Source of the DNA: Betaproteobacteria bacterium
GTDB lineage: Bacteria; Pseudomonadota; Gammaproteobacteria; Burkholderiales; Casimicrobiaceae
Length of the DNA stretch: 64,000 bases
Assembly (NCBI GenBank): GCA_013298765.1
Contig: JAAFJA010000002.1
Coordinates: 124,001-188,000 of the forward strand
Reading direction: 5' to 3'
The notes under the pieces are model-generated. The model made no database searches. It saw only the letters and a list, made by a program, of their open reading frames with translations, and was not told the DNA's origin. Of the stretch, positions 9,773-18,844 are shown in pieces. Every line of letters begins with the position of its first letter. Position 1 is the first letter of the stretch. The translations under genes were made by a program, and so were the position numbers.

Positions 9773-10351
9773 ATGGGTACTTTAGGTCGTTTCAACGCAC
9801 TGAGGGCTATCGTCGCGCGCTCGGCCGCTTTGCTTTGCGCGTCGGTGTTGGCGTTGCCGTTTTTCGTGAACGCACAGGCGCCTGCGGCCGCGAGTGCTCC
9901 CGCCGGTGGGGCGCGCTTGGGTGACCTTAAGATTGGTTTCGTTAACACTGAGAAATTGCTGCGAGAGTCCGTGCCTGCGCAGCGCGCGTTGAAGAAGCTC
10001 GAACGTGAGTTTGCGACGCGCCAAGCCGAGGTAGAGAAGCTCGCTAAGCGATTCCGTGATGCCACAGCCGCTTTTGACAAAGATCAGCTCTCAATCTCTG
10101 ACGAAGCAAGGCGCACGCGCCAGCGGGAACTCGAAGTATTAAGCCGCGATGTGCAGCGTGCGCAGCGAGAGTTGCGTGAAGACGAAAACCTTCGGAAAAA
10201 CGAAGAGCTGACGCAATTGCAGGAAAGAGCGCAGCGCGCAATCGAGAAAATTGCCGCGGCTGAGAAGTTCGATTTAATTCTGCAGGAAGCCGTTTTTTTT
10301 CACCCACGCATCGACATCACTGATCGCGTGTTAAGGGCGCTCGCCGAGTAA
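9773..10351 (+). CDS. skp: Skp/OmpH periplasmic chaperone
   Basis: 192 aa. A signal peptide of about 35 residues ends near FFVNA-QAP. The mature part begins [15 protein letters not shown], the OmpH-family start, followed by long charged coiled-coil helices (residues 65-160) forming the tentacles that hold unfolded outer-membrane proteins. It sits between bamA and lpxD as in other Gram-negative genomes. A run of eight T at 10293-10300 lies in the coding sequence. Confidence 0.92.
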   Translation: MGTLGRFNALRAIVARSAALLCASVLALPFFVNAQAPAAASAPAGGARLGDLKIGFVNTEKLLRESVPAQRALKKLEREFATRQAEVEKLAKRFRDATAAFDKDQLSISDEARRTRQRELEVLSRDVQRAQRELREDENLRKNEELTQLQERAQRAIEKIAAAEKFDLILQEAVFFHPRIDITDRVLRALAE

Positions 10352-10356
10352 TCCAT

Positions 10357-11397
10357 ATGGGCCGTTCACTTGCGTCGCCCGAATCGGTCGGCGCGCTGGC
10401 CGCACGAATCGGCGCTGAAATAAGAGGCGACGCGAACTCGCAGATCGCGGCGGTTGCGAGCCTCACCTACGCCACCACAGGCGATCTCAGTTTTTTCTCC
10501 GACAAAAAATTTGCCAACGTGTTGGCGACGACAAACGCAAGCGCGATCATCGCGCCTGCAAACGTCTCGCTGCCTACGCGCTGCGTGCATATCGTGCATG
10601 CCAATCCGCACCAAGCATTTGCCACTTTGTTGTCGCAACTTTTTCCAGAAACCGCAGATTTCAACGGGGCTGCACTGTCAATTGACACGCTAGCGAAAAT
10701 TGGGTTAAACAACGTTGTTGTCCACGAAAATGCTTCTCTTGGGCTAGGAAGTTATATTGGTGCGGGCACTGTTGTACATGCCGGTGTTCGGATCGGAAAC
10801 AACGTGCGAATCGGCGCGAATTGCGTGATTTACCCGAATGTCGTGTTGCGAGACGGCGTTGTGATGGGGGACCGCTGCATCATCCAGCCAGGTGCCGTGA
10901 TTGGCAGCGACGGATTCGGTTTTCAACTGACCGCGTCGGGTTGGATGAAGGTACCGCAGGTGGGAACGGTCATCATTGGCGACGACGTGGAAATTGGTGC
11001 GAACACGAGTATCGATCGCGGTGCGATTGAGGATACGGTGATTGGTAACGGCGTCAAGATCGACAACTTGGTGCAGATTGCGCACAACGTTCGTATCGGT
11101 GAGCACACCGCTATTGCTGGATGCGCGGGCGTCGCGGGTAGCGCGATTGTCGGAAAGCGTTGCATGATCGGCGGCGCAGCGCGAATTGTGGGCCATATTG
11201 AAATTGCCGATGACGTCATTGTCTCTGGTGGAACGCTGGTTGCCGATTCAATCCGGGAAAAGGGGCGCTACACCGGGGTGTTCCCGACCGCATCGCACCG
11301 AGATTGGATGCGTGTGGCTGCCGGACTCAGACGCAGTGTGCGTCCGCCAAGCAACACGAATTCAGACAGCAAAGACGCAGCAGCGGGGACCGAATGA
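10357..11397 (+). CDS. lpxD: UDP-3-O-acylglucosamine N-acyltransferase
   Basis: 346 aa; adds the N-linked acyl chain in the third step of lipid A synthesis. An N-terminal uridine-binding domain ([18 protein letters not shown]) is followed by a left-handed beta-helix of hexapeptide repeats from about residue 115 to 290. The catalytic His is in [20 protein letters not shown]. The C-terminal stretch [17 protein letters not shown] is family-typical. The stop overlaps the fabZ start by ATGA, so lpxD-fabZ-lpxA-lpxB is translationally coupled. Confidence 0.96.
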   Translation: MGRSLASPESVGALAARIGAEIRGDANSQIAAVASLTYATTGDLSFFSDKKFANVLATTNASAIIAPANVSLPTRCVHIVHANPHQAFATLLSQLFPETADFNGAALSIDTLAKIGLNNVVVHENASLGLGSYIGAGTVVHAGVRIGNNVRIGANCVIYPNVVLRDGVVMGDRCIIQPGAVIGSDGFGFQLTASGWMKVPQVGTVIIGDDVEIGANTSIDRGAIEDTVIGNGVKIDNLVQIAHNVRIGEHTAIAGCAGVAGSAIVGKRCMIGGAARIVGHIEIADDVIVSGGTLVADSIREKGRYTGVFPTASHRDWMRVAAGLRRSVRPPSNTNSDSKDAAAGTE

Positions 11398-11891
11398 GCG
11401 ACGAGAGCAGCCAGAAAATCACGACGAAGCTAGACATCGCGCGCATCCGCGCACTCTTGCCGCATCGCTATCCCTTTTTGTTAGTGGATCGCGTCACGGA
11501 AATTGAACTTGGCAAGCGAATCGTTGCGCTTAAAAACGTGACGGTGAACGAACCGTTTTTCAACGGACATTTCCCCACCGCGCCGGTAATGCCTGGCGTG
11601 CTCATTATCGAAGCGCTAGCTCAAGCGGCAGCAATACTTGCGTTCGAGTCGGATAAAGCGGTCGGCGAGGGCACTCAACGCGTGGTCTACCTTGCTGGCA
11701 TCGACGACGCGCGATTTAAGAAGCCCGTTGTTCCTGGCGACCAGCTCGTTCTTCACGTAGAAATTGAACGCATCGTGAAAAACATTGGTAAGTTCAAAAC
11801 AACGGCGACGGTGGACGGCAAGCTCGTCGCTGGTGCGACGCTCATCGCCGCACTGCAGCCGAGCCCACCGCAAGCAAGCGCAGCGGAGTAG
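11394..11891 (+). CDS. fabZ: 3-hydroxyacyl-ACP dehydratase FabZ
   Basis: 165 aa hot-dog-fold dehydratase of type II fatty acid synthesis. [14 protein letters not shown] and [20 protein letters not shown] show the catalytic His and Glu. The ATG at 11394 overlaps the lpxD stop, and the frame upstream of it lies within lpxD. FabZ competes with LpxA and LpxD for 3-hydroxyacyl-ACP, so co-expression balances membrane phospholipid against LPS. A Ser/Pro/Ala-rich tail extends past the domain. Confidence 0.96.
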   Translation: MSDESSQKITTKLDIARIRALLPHRYPFLLVDRVTEIELGKRIVALKNVTVNEPFFNGHFPTAPVMPGVLIIEALAQAAAILAFESDKAVGEGTQRVVYLAGIDDARFKKPVVPGDQLVLHVEIERIVKNIGKFKTTATVDGKLVAGATLIAALQPSPPQASAAE

Positions 11892-11895
11892 AGCG

Positions 11896-12687
11896 GTGGC
11901 GCGGATTCATCCAACAGCAATCGTTGCTCCTACTGCAGAGCTCGCGCCTGACGTTGAGGTCGGGCCGTTTTCGACGGTTGGCGAACACGTTCGCATCGGC
12001 GCGGGTTCGAAACTCGTCTCGCACGTTGTGATTGATGGGCACACGACGATCGGTGAAAGAAATACTTTTTTCCCGTTTTCGTCGATTGGCCTTGCCCCGC
12101 AAGATAAGAAGTACGCTGGCGAGCCAACCCGCGTTGTGATCGGCAACGACAACGTTTTTCGCGAGAGTTGCACCATTCATCGCGGTACCGCGCAAGATCA
12201 CGGCGTGACGACGCTGGGCTCAAGAATTCTCGTGATGGCCTACGCCCACGTTGCGCATGATTGCCTGGTGGGTGATGATGTGATCCTTGCGAACGCTGCA
12301 ACACTTGCCGGGCACGTGCAGGTCGGTGCATTCGCAATCATTGGTGGTCTCGCCGGGGTGCATCAGTTCTGTCGCGTTGGTCAGCATGCCATGATCGGCG
12401 GCTGCGCTTGCGTCACGCAAGACGTTGCGCCGTACGTGCTCGGGCATGGTAATCCGTTTTCAGTCAGTAGCGTGAATCTCGAAGGCTTAAAGCGGCGTGG
12501 ATTTGACGCCGATGCAGTGGCCGCCGTTCGCGACGCACATAAAATCGTTTGGCGTTCAGGACATGTTTTGGCGGAAGCCAAAGTGCATTTGCAAGCGCTT
12601 CATGATGGCTCGAGCGCATCCGCGCAAGCCGCATTAAAGCCGCTGATTGATTTTCTCGCGGTCAGCGGACGCGGCCTCGCGCGATGA
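11896..12687 (+). CDS. lpxA: UDP-N-acetylglucosamine O-acyltransferase
   Basis: 263 aa; first step of lipid A synthesis. The N-terminus ARIHPTAIVAPTAELAPDVE begins the hexapeptide-repeat beta-helix. AYAHVAHDCLVGDDV holds the catalytic His, and GLKRRGFDADAVAAVRDAHK is the C-terminal helical domain. GTG start at 11896, four bases after the fabZ stop. The in-frame stretch upstream overlaps fabZ and has no similarity. lpxB overlaps its stop by 4 bases. Confidence 0.96.
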   Translation: MARIHPTAIVAPTAELAPDVEVGPFSTVGEHVRIGAGSKLVSHVVIDGHTTIGERNTFFPFSSIGLAPQDKKYAGEPTRVVIGNDNVFRESCTIHRGTAQDHGVTTLGSRILVMAYAHVAHDCLVGDDVILANAATLAGHVQVGAFAIIGGLAGVHQFCRVGQHAMIGGCACVTQDVAPYVLGHGNPFSVSSVNLEGLKRRGFDADAVAAVRDAHKIVWRSGHVLAEAKVHLQALHDGSSASAQAALKPLIDFLAVSGRGLAR

Positions 12688-13841
12688 CTCGGCGGGTGGT
12701 AATCGTCGCTGGAGAAACCTCCGGCGACCAATTGGCTGCGCATCTGGTCGAAGACGTGCGCGCGCTTGACCCCACGGTCGAGTTCTATGGTGTGTGCGGT
12801 CCGAAAATGCGCGCTGCTGGCGTCGTGCAATGGTTCGATCATGAAACGCTTGCGGTGCGCGGCTACGCAGAAGTCTTGTCGTCGCTGCCGCGCATCCTGC
12901 GCCTAAAACGCGAACTGCTCGTAAAAGTGAGTGAGCTCAACCCCACGCTCTACATTGGCGTGGATGCGCCGGACTTTAACTTGCGAATCGAGCGCGAAGT
13001 GAAATCGCGCGGCGTGCGGACGATGCACTATGTGTGTCCGTCATTTTGGGCGTGGCGTCCAAAGCGAGCGGCACGTTTCCACGAAGCGATTGATCGCATG
13101 CTTTGTGTGTTTCCGTTTGAACCCGCACTGCTTGAACCGCATGGCGTGAGCGCACGATTCGTCGGGCATCCGCTTGCTCGCGCAATCCCGCCTGCAGACG
13201 TCTCGAAGTTTGAACTGCGTAAGAGCATCTCCCGATTCAAAGACGACGCGGTCGTTGGCGAGTTGATCGCGGTGTTACCAGGGTCTCGCGTGAGCGAACT
13301 GCACTATCACGCAGAACTTTTCGTGAACGCCATCGAAATTGTTGCGCGTGAACGCCCGAACGCTCGGTTTTTGGTGCCCCTCGTGAACCGAGAAACACGC
13401 GCGATCTTCGAAACAGCGCTCTGGTCTCACGGCGCAGCGCTGGTCGAGCGTGTCGATTTGCTCTTCGGCCATGCTGATTTTGCGCTGCGAGCCGCTGATG
13501 TGGGTTTGATCGCCTCAGGCACGGCAAGCCTTGAGGCGGCGATGCACGGCTGCCCGCATGTGGTGACCTACCGGATCAGCGCGTTAACCCACGCGATTGT
13601 GAAGCGCAAGCTTCTGCTGCCTTATGTCTCACTACCGAACATTCTTGAGAAAGAGTTCTTGGTGCCGGAGCTGCTGCAGAAAGCGGCCACCGCAGACGCG
13701 CTGGCGAAGGCGCTGCTTGAGTTGTTGATGTCGAACGAGACGCGCCAGCGGATGACAGAGCGATTCGCCGCCATCCGGGCGCGGTTGCAAGCGCCCGAGC
13801 CGCATGCGTCAGGCCATGCAGTGTTGGAGATGCTGGGCTGA
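12684..13841 (+). CDS. lpxB: Lipid-A-disaccharide synthase
   Basis: 385 aa, GT19 glycosyltransferase, a peripheral inner-membrane enzyme joining UDP-diacylglucosamine to lipid X. The N-terminal VVIVAGETSGDQLAAHLVED is the family signature; the acceptor/donor region includes SPFWAWRPKRA-like CPSFWAWRPKRAARF, LPGSRVSELHYH and SGTASLEAAMHGCPHVVTYR. It ends the lipid A cluster; a 114-bp AT-richer gap with a palindromic repeat follows before rnhB. Confidence 0.96.
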   Translation: MTRRVVIVAGETSGDQLAAHLVEDVRALDPTVEFYGVCGPKMRAAGVVQWFDHETLAVRGYAEVLSSLPRILRLKRELLVKVSELNPTLYIGVDAPDFNLRIEREVKSRGVRTMHYVCPSFWAWRPKRAARFHEAIDRMLCVFPFEPALLEPHGVSARFVGHPLARAIPPADVSKFELRKSISRFKDDAVVGELIAVLPGSRVSELHYHAELFVNAIEIVARERPNARFLVPLVNRETRAIFETALWSHGAALVERVDLLFGHADFALRAADVGLIASGTASLEAAMHGCPHVVTYRISALTHAIVKRKLLLPYVSLPNILEKEFLVPELLQKAATADALAKALLELLMSNETRQRMTERFAAIRARLQAPEPHASGHAVLEMLG

Positions 13842-13920
13842 TTCAGCACCTAAACGGTAAGTCACGTTGTAATGGGGCAAACTCATGAATCTGTTTGCTG
13901 TTAAATTACTAAAAAATACG

Positions 13921-13952
13921 TCGTAAGCCCCAATTAAATATGAGGTAAGCGC
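13921..13952. repeat. Interspersed palindrome, copy 2 (lpxB-rnhB), degenerate
   Basis: CGTCGTAAGCCCCAATTAAA followed by TATGAGGTAAG. It keeps the family left flank (CGTCG-TAA), the GCCCCAATTAAAT core and the trailing GTAAG, but the right arm GGGGC is lost. It ends at the ribosome-binding region of rnhB. Confidence 0.5.
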
Positions 13953-13955
13953 CCA

Positions 13956-14561
13956 ATGTTGTGCGGAATCGATGAAGCAGGACGCGGACCGCTGGCGGGG
14001 CCGGTGTACGTTGCCGCCGTCGTCCTGGGCGAACGCGGGCGCGCGATTTCGGGAATCAACGATTCGAAGAAACTTACCGAGAAGAAGCGCGATGAACTTG
14101 CTGTGCTCATTAAGGCAGAGGCAGCTGCGTGGGCCATTGTTGCAGTGGACGAGGCGACGATCGATGCGATCAATATTCTGCAAGCGACGCTTCGCGGCAT
14201 GTATCTCGCATACGATCAGCTCCAATGGCAACACGTGCCGCCTGCGCACGTAAATGAGCTCGTGATTGATGGCACGCAACTTCCGCGCGATCTCATCGCA
14301 CGCTGCGCGAAAGAGCGCACACGCTTAGTCGCACTACCCAAAGCCGACGGAAATTATCTTGAAGTCGGCGCAGCATCGATCCTCGCCAAAACGGCGCGCG
14401 ATCATCACATGCTCGAAATGGATTCGAGATTCCCGGGTTTTGGATTCGCGCAACACAAAGGGTACGGAACGGCAGCGCACATGGCCGCCATCGAGCGGCT
14501 CGGACCTTGTTCGATTCATCGCAAAAGTTTCGCGCCCATCGCGCAATACAAACTGCTGTAG
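13956..14561 (+). CDS. rnhB: Ribonuclease HII
   Basis: 201 aa; removes RNA from RNA-DNA hybrids, including single misincorporated ribonucleotides. The N-terminal LCGIDEAGRGPLAGPVYVAA holds the Asp-Glu catalytic pair. INDSKKLTEKKRDELA, LVIDGTQLP and KTARDHHMLEMD complete the acidic active site. It is one of the shorter RNase HII proteins. It converges with the flavin reductase gene. Confidence 0.95.
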   Translation: MLCGIDEAGRGPLAGPVYVAAVVLGERGRAISGINDSKKLTEKKRDELAVLIKAEAAAWAIVAVDEATIDAINILQATLRGMYLAYDQLQWQHVPPAHVNELVIDGTQLPRDLIARCAKERTRLVALPKADGNYLEVGAASILAKTARDHHMLEMDSRFPGFGFAQHKGYGTAAHMAAIERLGPCSIHRKSFAPIAQYKLL

Positions 14562-14618
14562 AGCCGCTTGACTTGTGCCGTTCTGAGTAGAGCGTCTGCG
14601 CAGGTCGCTGCCGTGGGC

Positions 14619-15212
14619 CTACGGTTCGAGTACGCGAAACTTGCTCGAGTGGAATACGAGCGGCTCGCCGCCGAAACTCTGACAACGAAGCACCTCGCCG
14701 ATGAAGAGTTCGTGATCACCGACGCGAAAGTCATTCACTTTCTTACACACAAAATGCGCGACCGCGCGGGCGATGAGCGGTGGTTCGTTGGCCGAGACGA
14801 TGAGATCAACCTCTGCAAAGCGATCGGCGGCGCGTGAACTGAACTGACGTGCCAAATGCTCCTGTTCTACGCTCAACACGCTGACGCTGAAGTGGGCGGC
14901 ATTGACGAAGACGCGATGTAGCCCTGAGTTCAAGCGCAAACTCCACTGCACGAGCGGTGGATCGAGAGACACCGAACCAAACGAATTCGCTGTCATGCCC
15001 ACGGGCGCGCCCTGATCGTCGAGCGCTGTGATGACCGTCACCCCCGTTGCAAATGCACCGAATGCGGCTCGCAGCGCGAGCGGGTCAAGCAACTTCGAAG
15101 GGGCGAGGGGGACGGGAGAAAAAGACACTTGTTTTTTATTGTTTGCCTGCGCCGAGATTGCGGCCGGTGTATGGCTTGGGAACGAAGGGAGATACCCACG
15201 AACCCGCCACAA
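14619..15212 (-). CDS. Flavin reductase-like domain protein
   Basis: About 197 aa, one FMN-binding split-barrel domain: ALRAAFGAFATGVTVITALD, the TANSFGSVSLDPPLVQWSL flavin-binding segment, and GDHELFIGEVLR near the C-terminus. Relatives are the NAD(P)H:flavin oxidoreductase components of two-component monooxygenases (HpaC type), but no monooxygenase gene is nearby, so the partner is unknown. No ATG fits: the frame begins with TTG at 15212, and a GTG at 15128 would remove 28 residues and lies closer to the usual family start. Start uncertain. Confidence 0.8.
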   Translation of the reverse strand: MWRVRGYLPSFPSHTPAAISAQANNKKQVSFSPVPLAPSKLLDPLALRAAFGAFATGVTVITALDDQGAPVGMTANSFGSVSLDPPLVQWSLRLNSGLHRVFVNAAHFSVSVLSVEQEHLARQFSSRAADRFAEVDLIVSANEPPLIARAVAHFVCKKVNDFRVGDHELFIGEVLRCQSFGGEPLVFHSSKFRVLEP

Positions 15213-15347
15213 ACGTTAACACACCCATTTGAGGCTGGTGGCTGGCAAATGCAACGGTCTGAACTCGATTTAGCGGATTAGACGAGCGTGCGGCTCTCGC
15301 CGCTTCAATCGGCTAAAGTTTTGACTGCACGACACGTGCATGGAAGC

Positions 15348-16646
15348 ATGCCAATGGACGCCTCACACTCATCCCTACCTCATGTTGTTGTTATCGGCGG
15401 CGGTTTCGCAGGACTCTGGTGCACCCGCGCGCTCGCACGTGAAGCTGTTCGCATCACGCTAATCGATCGAACGAATCATCACTTGTTTCAACCGCTGCTC
15501 TATCAGGTGGCAACTGCAGGCCTCTCGAGCCCGGACATTGCGGCGCCGTTGCGCCATATCCTGCGTCGCCAGAGAAATGTTGAGGTCAGGCTTGGTGAAG
15601 TCGTTGGCATCGACTCGGTGCGCCGCTCGGTACAGCTCGCCGACGGAACTTCAGTCGCGTATGACTATTTGCTGGTCGCTAGCGGTGCCACTCATTCATA
15701 TTTTGGTCGCGACGAATGGGCACGCGTTGCGCCCGGACTCAAAACGCTCGACGATGCACTTGCCATCCGCCGTCGCGTGCTCACCGCTTTTGAGCGCGCC
15801 GAGTCGGCGAGCTCCGAGGACGAGCGCGATGCCTGGCTAAGTTTCGTCATCGTTGGCGGCGGCCCCACTGGGGTTGAGCTTGCGGGGACGCTCGCTGAGA
15901 TCGCCCGTCATACTTTGAAGCGAGAATTCCGACATATCGATCCCGCGCGCGCAGCGGTTCGCCTCATCGAAGCTGGCCCGCGCGTGTTGGCATCCTTTCC
16001 GGAGTCGCTTTCAGAAAAAGCACGCGCACAGCTTGCGAGCCTCGGCGTCACGGTGCTCACCGGTGCACCGGTCAAGGCAATTGACGCAGACGGCGTGGAG
16101 GTGGGCGAGACGCGCATTGCGAGCAAAACAGTGCTCTGGGCCGCCGGTGTCGCCGCGTCTGCGCTAGGCGCGGAGCTCGCTCGTGCGTTCAGCGTTGAAA
16201 CGGATCGTGCAGGGCGCGTAAAGGTTAAGCCCGATCTTTCCGTCGATGTGGAGTCGCGGGTTTATGTCGCGGGGGATCTTGCTCACATCGCTGACGGGGA
16301 TCGTATGGTGCCCGGCGTCGCGCCTGCTGCAAAGCAAATGGGCGCACATGTGGCCAATGCAATCCGCGCCTCCCTCCGTTCTGCGCGGCCTCAGCCGTTT
16401 CAGTACCGTGATTTCGGCAATCTGGCGACGATTGGGCGGCTCGCAGCCATTGTTGACTTGCGTGGACTGAAGTTCTCAGGGCCACTGGCGTGGGCGTTCT
16501 GGCTTTTAGCTCACGTGTTTTTCCTCATCGGATTCCGCAACCGGCTCGTGGTGATGCTCAATTGGGCCTGGTCGTATTGGACATATCAGCGCAGCGCAAG
16601 AATCATCTTAGGAGAGAATTCGCCTCCAGCCGCGAGAGACAGCTAA
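15348..16646 (+). CDS. ndh: Type II NADH dehydrogenase-like FAD oxidoreductase
   Basis: 432 aa from the ATG at 15348 (a second ATG at 15354 has GGAAG 8 bases upstream; the frame opens further at a GTG at 15288). Two dinucleotide folds: VVVIGGGFAGLWCTRALA for FAD and VIVGGGPTGVELAGTLAE for NADH. NHHLFQPLLYQVATAGLS is the quinone-site region of NDH-2. The C-terminal segment (AFWLLAHVFFLIGFRNRL and beyond) is the amphipathic membrane anchor. It would oxidise NADH to quinone without proton pumping. Confidence 0.85.
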   Translation: MPMDASHSSLPHVVVIGGGFAGLWCTRALAREAVRITLIDRTNHHLFQPLLYQVATAGLSSPDIAAPLRHILRRQRNVEVRLGEVVGIDSVRRSVQLADGTSVAYDYLLVASGATHSYFGRDEWARVAPGLKTLDDALAIRRRVLTAFERAESASSEDERDAWLSFVIVGGGPTGVELAGTLAEIARHTLKREFRHIDPARAAVRLIEAGPRVLASFPESLSEKARAQLASLGVTVLTGAPVKAIDADGVEVGETRIASKTVLWAAGVAASALGAELARAFSVETDRAGRVKVKPDLSVDVESRVYVAGDLAHIADGDRMVPGVAPAAKQMGAHVANAIRASLRSARPQPFQYRDFGNLATIGRLAAIVDLRGLKFSGPLAWAFWLLAHVFFLIGFRNRLVVMLNWAWSYWTYQRSARIILGENSPPAARDS

Positions 16647-16768
16647 GCGGGTTGGACGAAAAAGTTCCGTTTTGTTGGACAAACAGGAAATTGACTTCTT
16701 TTCTTACTAAAGCACTATTTGATGGGGCTTCAAGCACGATGCAAGAAATACACGTTTTTATTTAAAAA

Positions 16769-16800
16769 GTCGACCTCGCCCCTATAGATAGGGGAGTTCA
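16769..16800. repeat. Interspersed palindrome, copy 3 (ndh-moaD)
   Basis: GTCGACCT-CG then CCCCTAT (16779-16785) and ATAGGGG (16788-16794). The preceding AAAAAGTC matches copy 5 between def and the deacetylase gene (AAAAAGTCAACTTG), so these two share about 30 bases of extended similarity. It lies roughly 50 bp before the moaD start in an otherwise AT-rich gap. Confidence 0.6.
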
Positions 16801-16846
16801 TAGATTTCACCGAGTACTTATTCGGGTTTCTCCTACAATCCGCAAC

Positions 16847-17119
16847 ATGGCTGAAGCACACACGTCGATCCAGTTAGTTTTTCTCGCACGGCTTCGTGAG
16901 CGGTTTGGTGTCGCGCGAGAAACTTTGTCGTTGGACAGTAGCGAAATCTCCGTTGCCAGTTTGCTGGCGAGATTGCGCTCTCGCGACCCTGTGTTTGCTG
17001 ATGAGTTAGCGGAAGGTCGCGCCTACCGAGTTGCGGTGAACCACACCGTTGTTGGCGGCGAGCATTCGGTTCGCGCAGGTGACGAAGTCGCCATCTTCCC
17101 GCCCGTCACCGGCGGATAA
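16847..17119 (+). CDS. moaD: Molybdopterin synthase small subunit MoaD
   Basis: 90 aa ubiquitin-like sulfur carrier. The C-terminus FPPVTGG ends in the required Gly-Gly that is thiocarboxylated and donates sulfur to precursor Z. IQLVFLARLRERFGVARETL is the first strand-helix. moaE, its heterotetramer partner, begins 77 bp downstream. No other molybdenum cofactor genes are in the window. Confidence 0.92.
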   Translation: MAEAHTSIQLVFLARLRERFGVARETLSLDSSEISVASLLARLRSRDPVFADELAEGRAYRVAVNHTVVGGEHSVRAGDEVAIFPPVTGG

Positions 17120-17196
17120 CCCTCGTTCACTACAGTTTCATTTCAATACGCGTTTGCGCGCTTTCGTACGGAGCGCTAGGGCGCTACGCTTCGTCT

Positions 17197-17685
17197 ATGG
17201 CTGCGTACATCAGAGTTCAGACTGAAGACTTCAATATTTCGGAAGAGATCGCAGCACTGCGCGCTCGTAATCCGCGCGTAGGTGCCGTTGCCTCATTCAT
17301 GGGATGCGTTCGTGACATGAACGAAGGCGATAGCGTGAAGCTCATGTATCTTGAGCACTACCCCGGGATGACAGAGCGCGAGCTGCAGCGCATTTCTGCA
17401 GACGCCGCCTCGCGCTGGAACATCTTTGACACGCTGATCGTGCACCGTGTTGGTGAGTTGCGCCCGCTCGACCAAATTGTTCTCGTGATCGCGACCAGTG
17501 CGCATCGTGGTGATGCGTTCGCAGCATGCGAGTTCATGATGGACTATTTAAAAACCCAGGCCCCGTTTTGGAAACGTGAGTCAACAGGCGATGGTGAACG
17601 TTGGGTTGAAGCGCGTGCTAGCGACGACATCGCCGCAAAGCGTTGGCAATCCGCCGAAAAGCAGACTCGGGCGCAAGCCGGTTAA
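17197..17685 (+). CDS. moaE: Molybdopterin synthase large subunit MoaE
   Basis: 162 aa catalytic subunit converting precursor Z to molybdopterin with MoaD. VGAVASFMGCVRDMNEGD, YLEHYPGMTERELQRI, IVHRVGELRPLDQIVLVIAT and the active-site helix MDYLKTQAPFWKRE (with the conserved Lys that contacts the MoaD C-terminus) are all present. A CTGGCG-TGT-CGCCAG hairpin follows at 17711-17725, without a T run. Confidence 0.94.
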   Translation: MAAYIRVQTEDFNISEEIAALRARNPRVGAVASFMGCVRDMNEGDSVKLMYLEHYPGMTERELQRISADAASRWNIFDTLIVHRVGELRPLDQIVLVIATSAHRGDAFAACEFMMDYLKTQAPFWKRESTGDGERWVEARASDDIAAKRWQSAEKQTRAQAG

Positions 17686-17830
17686 GGTAACGCCAATGGG
17701 CTGCGGGTTGCTGGCGTGTCGCCAGTTACGGGTTCGCTAGTGGTTTCTGGCTTGCGTCTCCGGCCTTCAGCCCTCCGCAATCGTCGCTAAGTTCGATTGA
17801 GGTAAAGGCTCACATGTGTAGGCGACCCAG

Positions 17831-18730
17831 ATGACATCGAATACGATCGCTTTAGTGGGGCTCGACTGGGGTTCGAGTCACGTTCGCGCATACGCATTCG
17901 ATGGAAGCGGACGTGTCGTAGAAAGGCGTAGCAGCGCTGCTGGCGCGATGAAATTGCAATCGCCGCAAGCGTTTCGCAACGCGCTCTATGAACTGGTTGA
18001 TCAAGACACGCAATGGTGTCGCGCGCCTCGTATCGCGTGCGGGATGGTGGGCGCACGTGGCGCTTGGGTGGAGGCCGGTTATTGCGCCGTTGGAGCAGAT
18101 GCCGCGCTGATTGCAGAGAAATTGAGCGTGATCGAATTCTCCGACGCGCCGCCACTGTGGGTGGTTCCTGGTATCGCGTCGCTTGCGCCTGATGTTATGC
18201 GCGGCGAAGAAACGCAACTGCTCGGTGCAGGGATTACGGATGGCGTCGTCGTGCTTCCGGGTACGCACAGTAAGTGGGCAGTAATTTCTGGAGGCGCGAT
18301 TACATCGTTTACCACCTACCTCACGGGTGAGATGAACGCGCTGATTCGCACGCAAAGCACAGTGGGCCGAGTGCTTTCGCAGAATGCTCAGATCGACGAC
18401 GCAGCGCTGGACCGCGGTATCTCGATGGCTCGTTCGCAGAGGAGCTGGCTCACGACCTTGTTCTCGTTTCGCGCGCGTGCAGTCGCCCAAGGCGCCGACG
18501 CCCAACTACTCTCTGATGAGTTCTCAGCGTGGCTTATTGCGACAGAGTTCGTTCACGCCCTCGCCGAGACGCCTCAGCTGCGCGATATCTCCATCGTAGG
18601 CGCTGAACAGCTATCTGCATGGTATGCAGCGATTGCGGGGCGCATGGATATTCGCGTGCAAAAGCTGGATGCAGATCAGTGCGTCACCGCTGGCCTATGG
18701 CGCTTGGCCATGGCGAAGGCGCTGCTTTAG
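17831..18730 (+). CDS. dgoK: 2-dehydro-3-deoxygalactonokinase
   Basis: 299 aa DgoK-family sugar kinase (ASKHA-like), phosphorylating 2-keto-3-deoxygalactonate. ALVGLDWGSSHVRAYAFDGS is the phosphate-1 motif, RIACGMVGARGAWVEAGY the substrate loop, and VVLPGTHSKWAVISGGAITS then FTTYLTGEMNALI the phosphate-2 region. The usual neighbours (dgoA aldolase, galactonate dehydratase, regulator) are absent, so the pathway context is missing and the precise substrate is inferred from family. Confidence 0.83.
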   Translation: MTSNTIALVGLDWGSSHVRAYAFDGSGRVVERRSSAAGAMKLQSPQAFRNALYELVDQDTQWCRAPRIACGMVGARGAWVEAGYCAVGADAALIAEKLSVIEFSDAPPLWVVPGIASLAPDVMRGEETQLLGAGITDGVVVLPGTHSKWAVISGGAITSFTTYLTGEMNALIRTQSTVGRVLSQNAQIDDAALDRGISMARSQRSWLTTLFSFRARAVAQGADAQLLSDEFSAWLIATEFVHALAETPQLRDISIVGAEQLSAWYAAIAGRMDIRVQKLDADQCVTAGLWRLAMAKALL

Positions 18731-18844
18731 CACGGCGGGCGTGCCTCGATTGAGAAATGGCACCAAAAAAATTAGGCGGAGCGCTCGACCGAAGTGCAAG
18801 AAACCCCCTTACACAGTCGCGATGCTTTTCACTAACATCGGAGC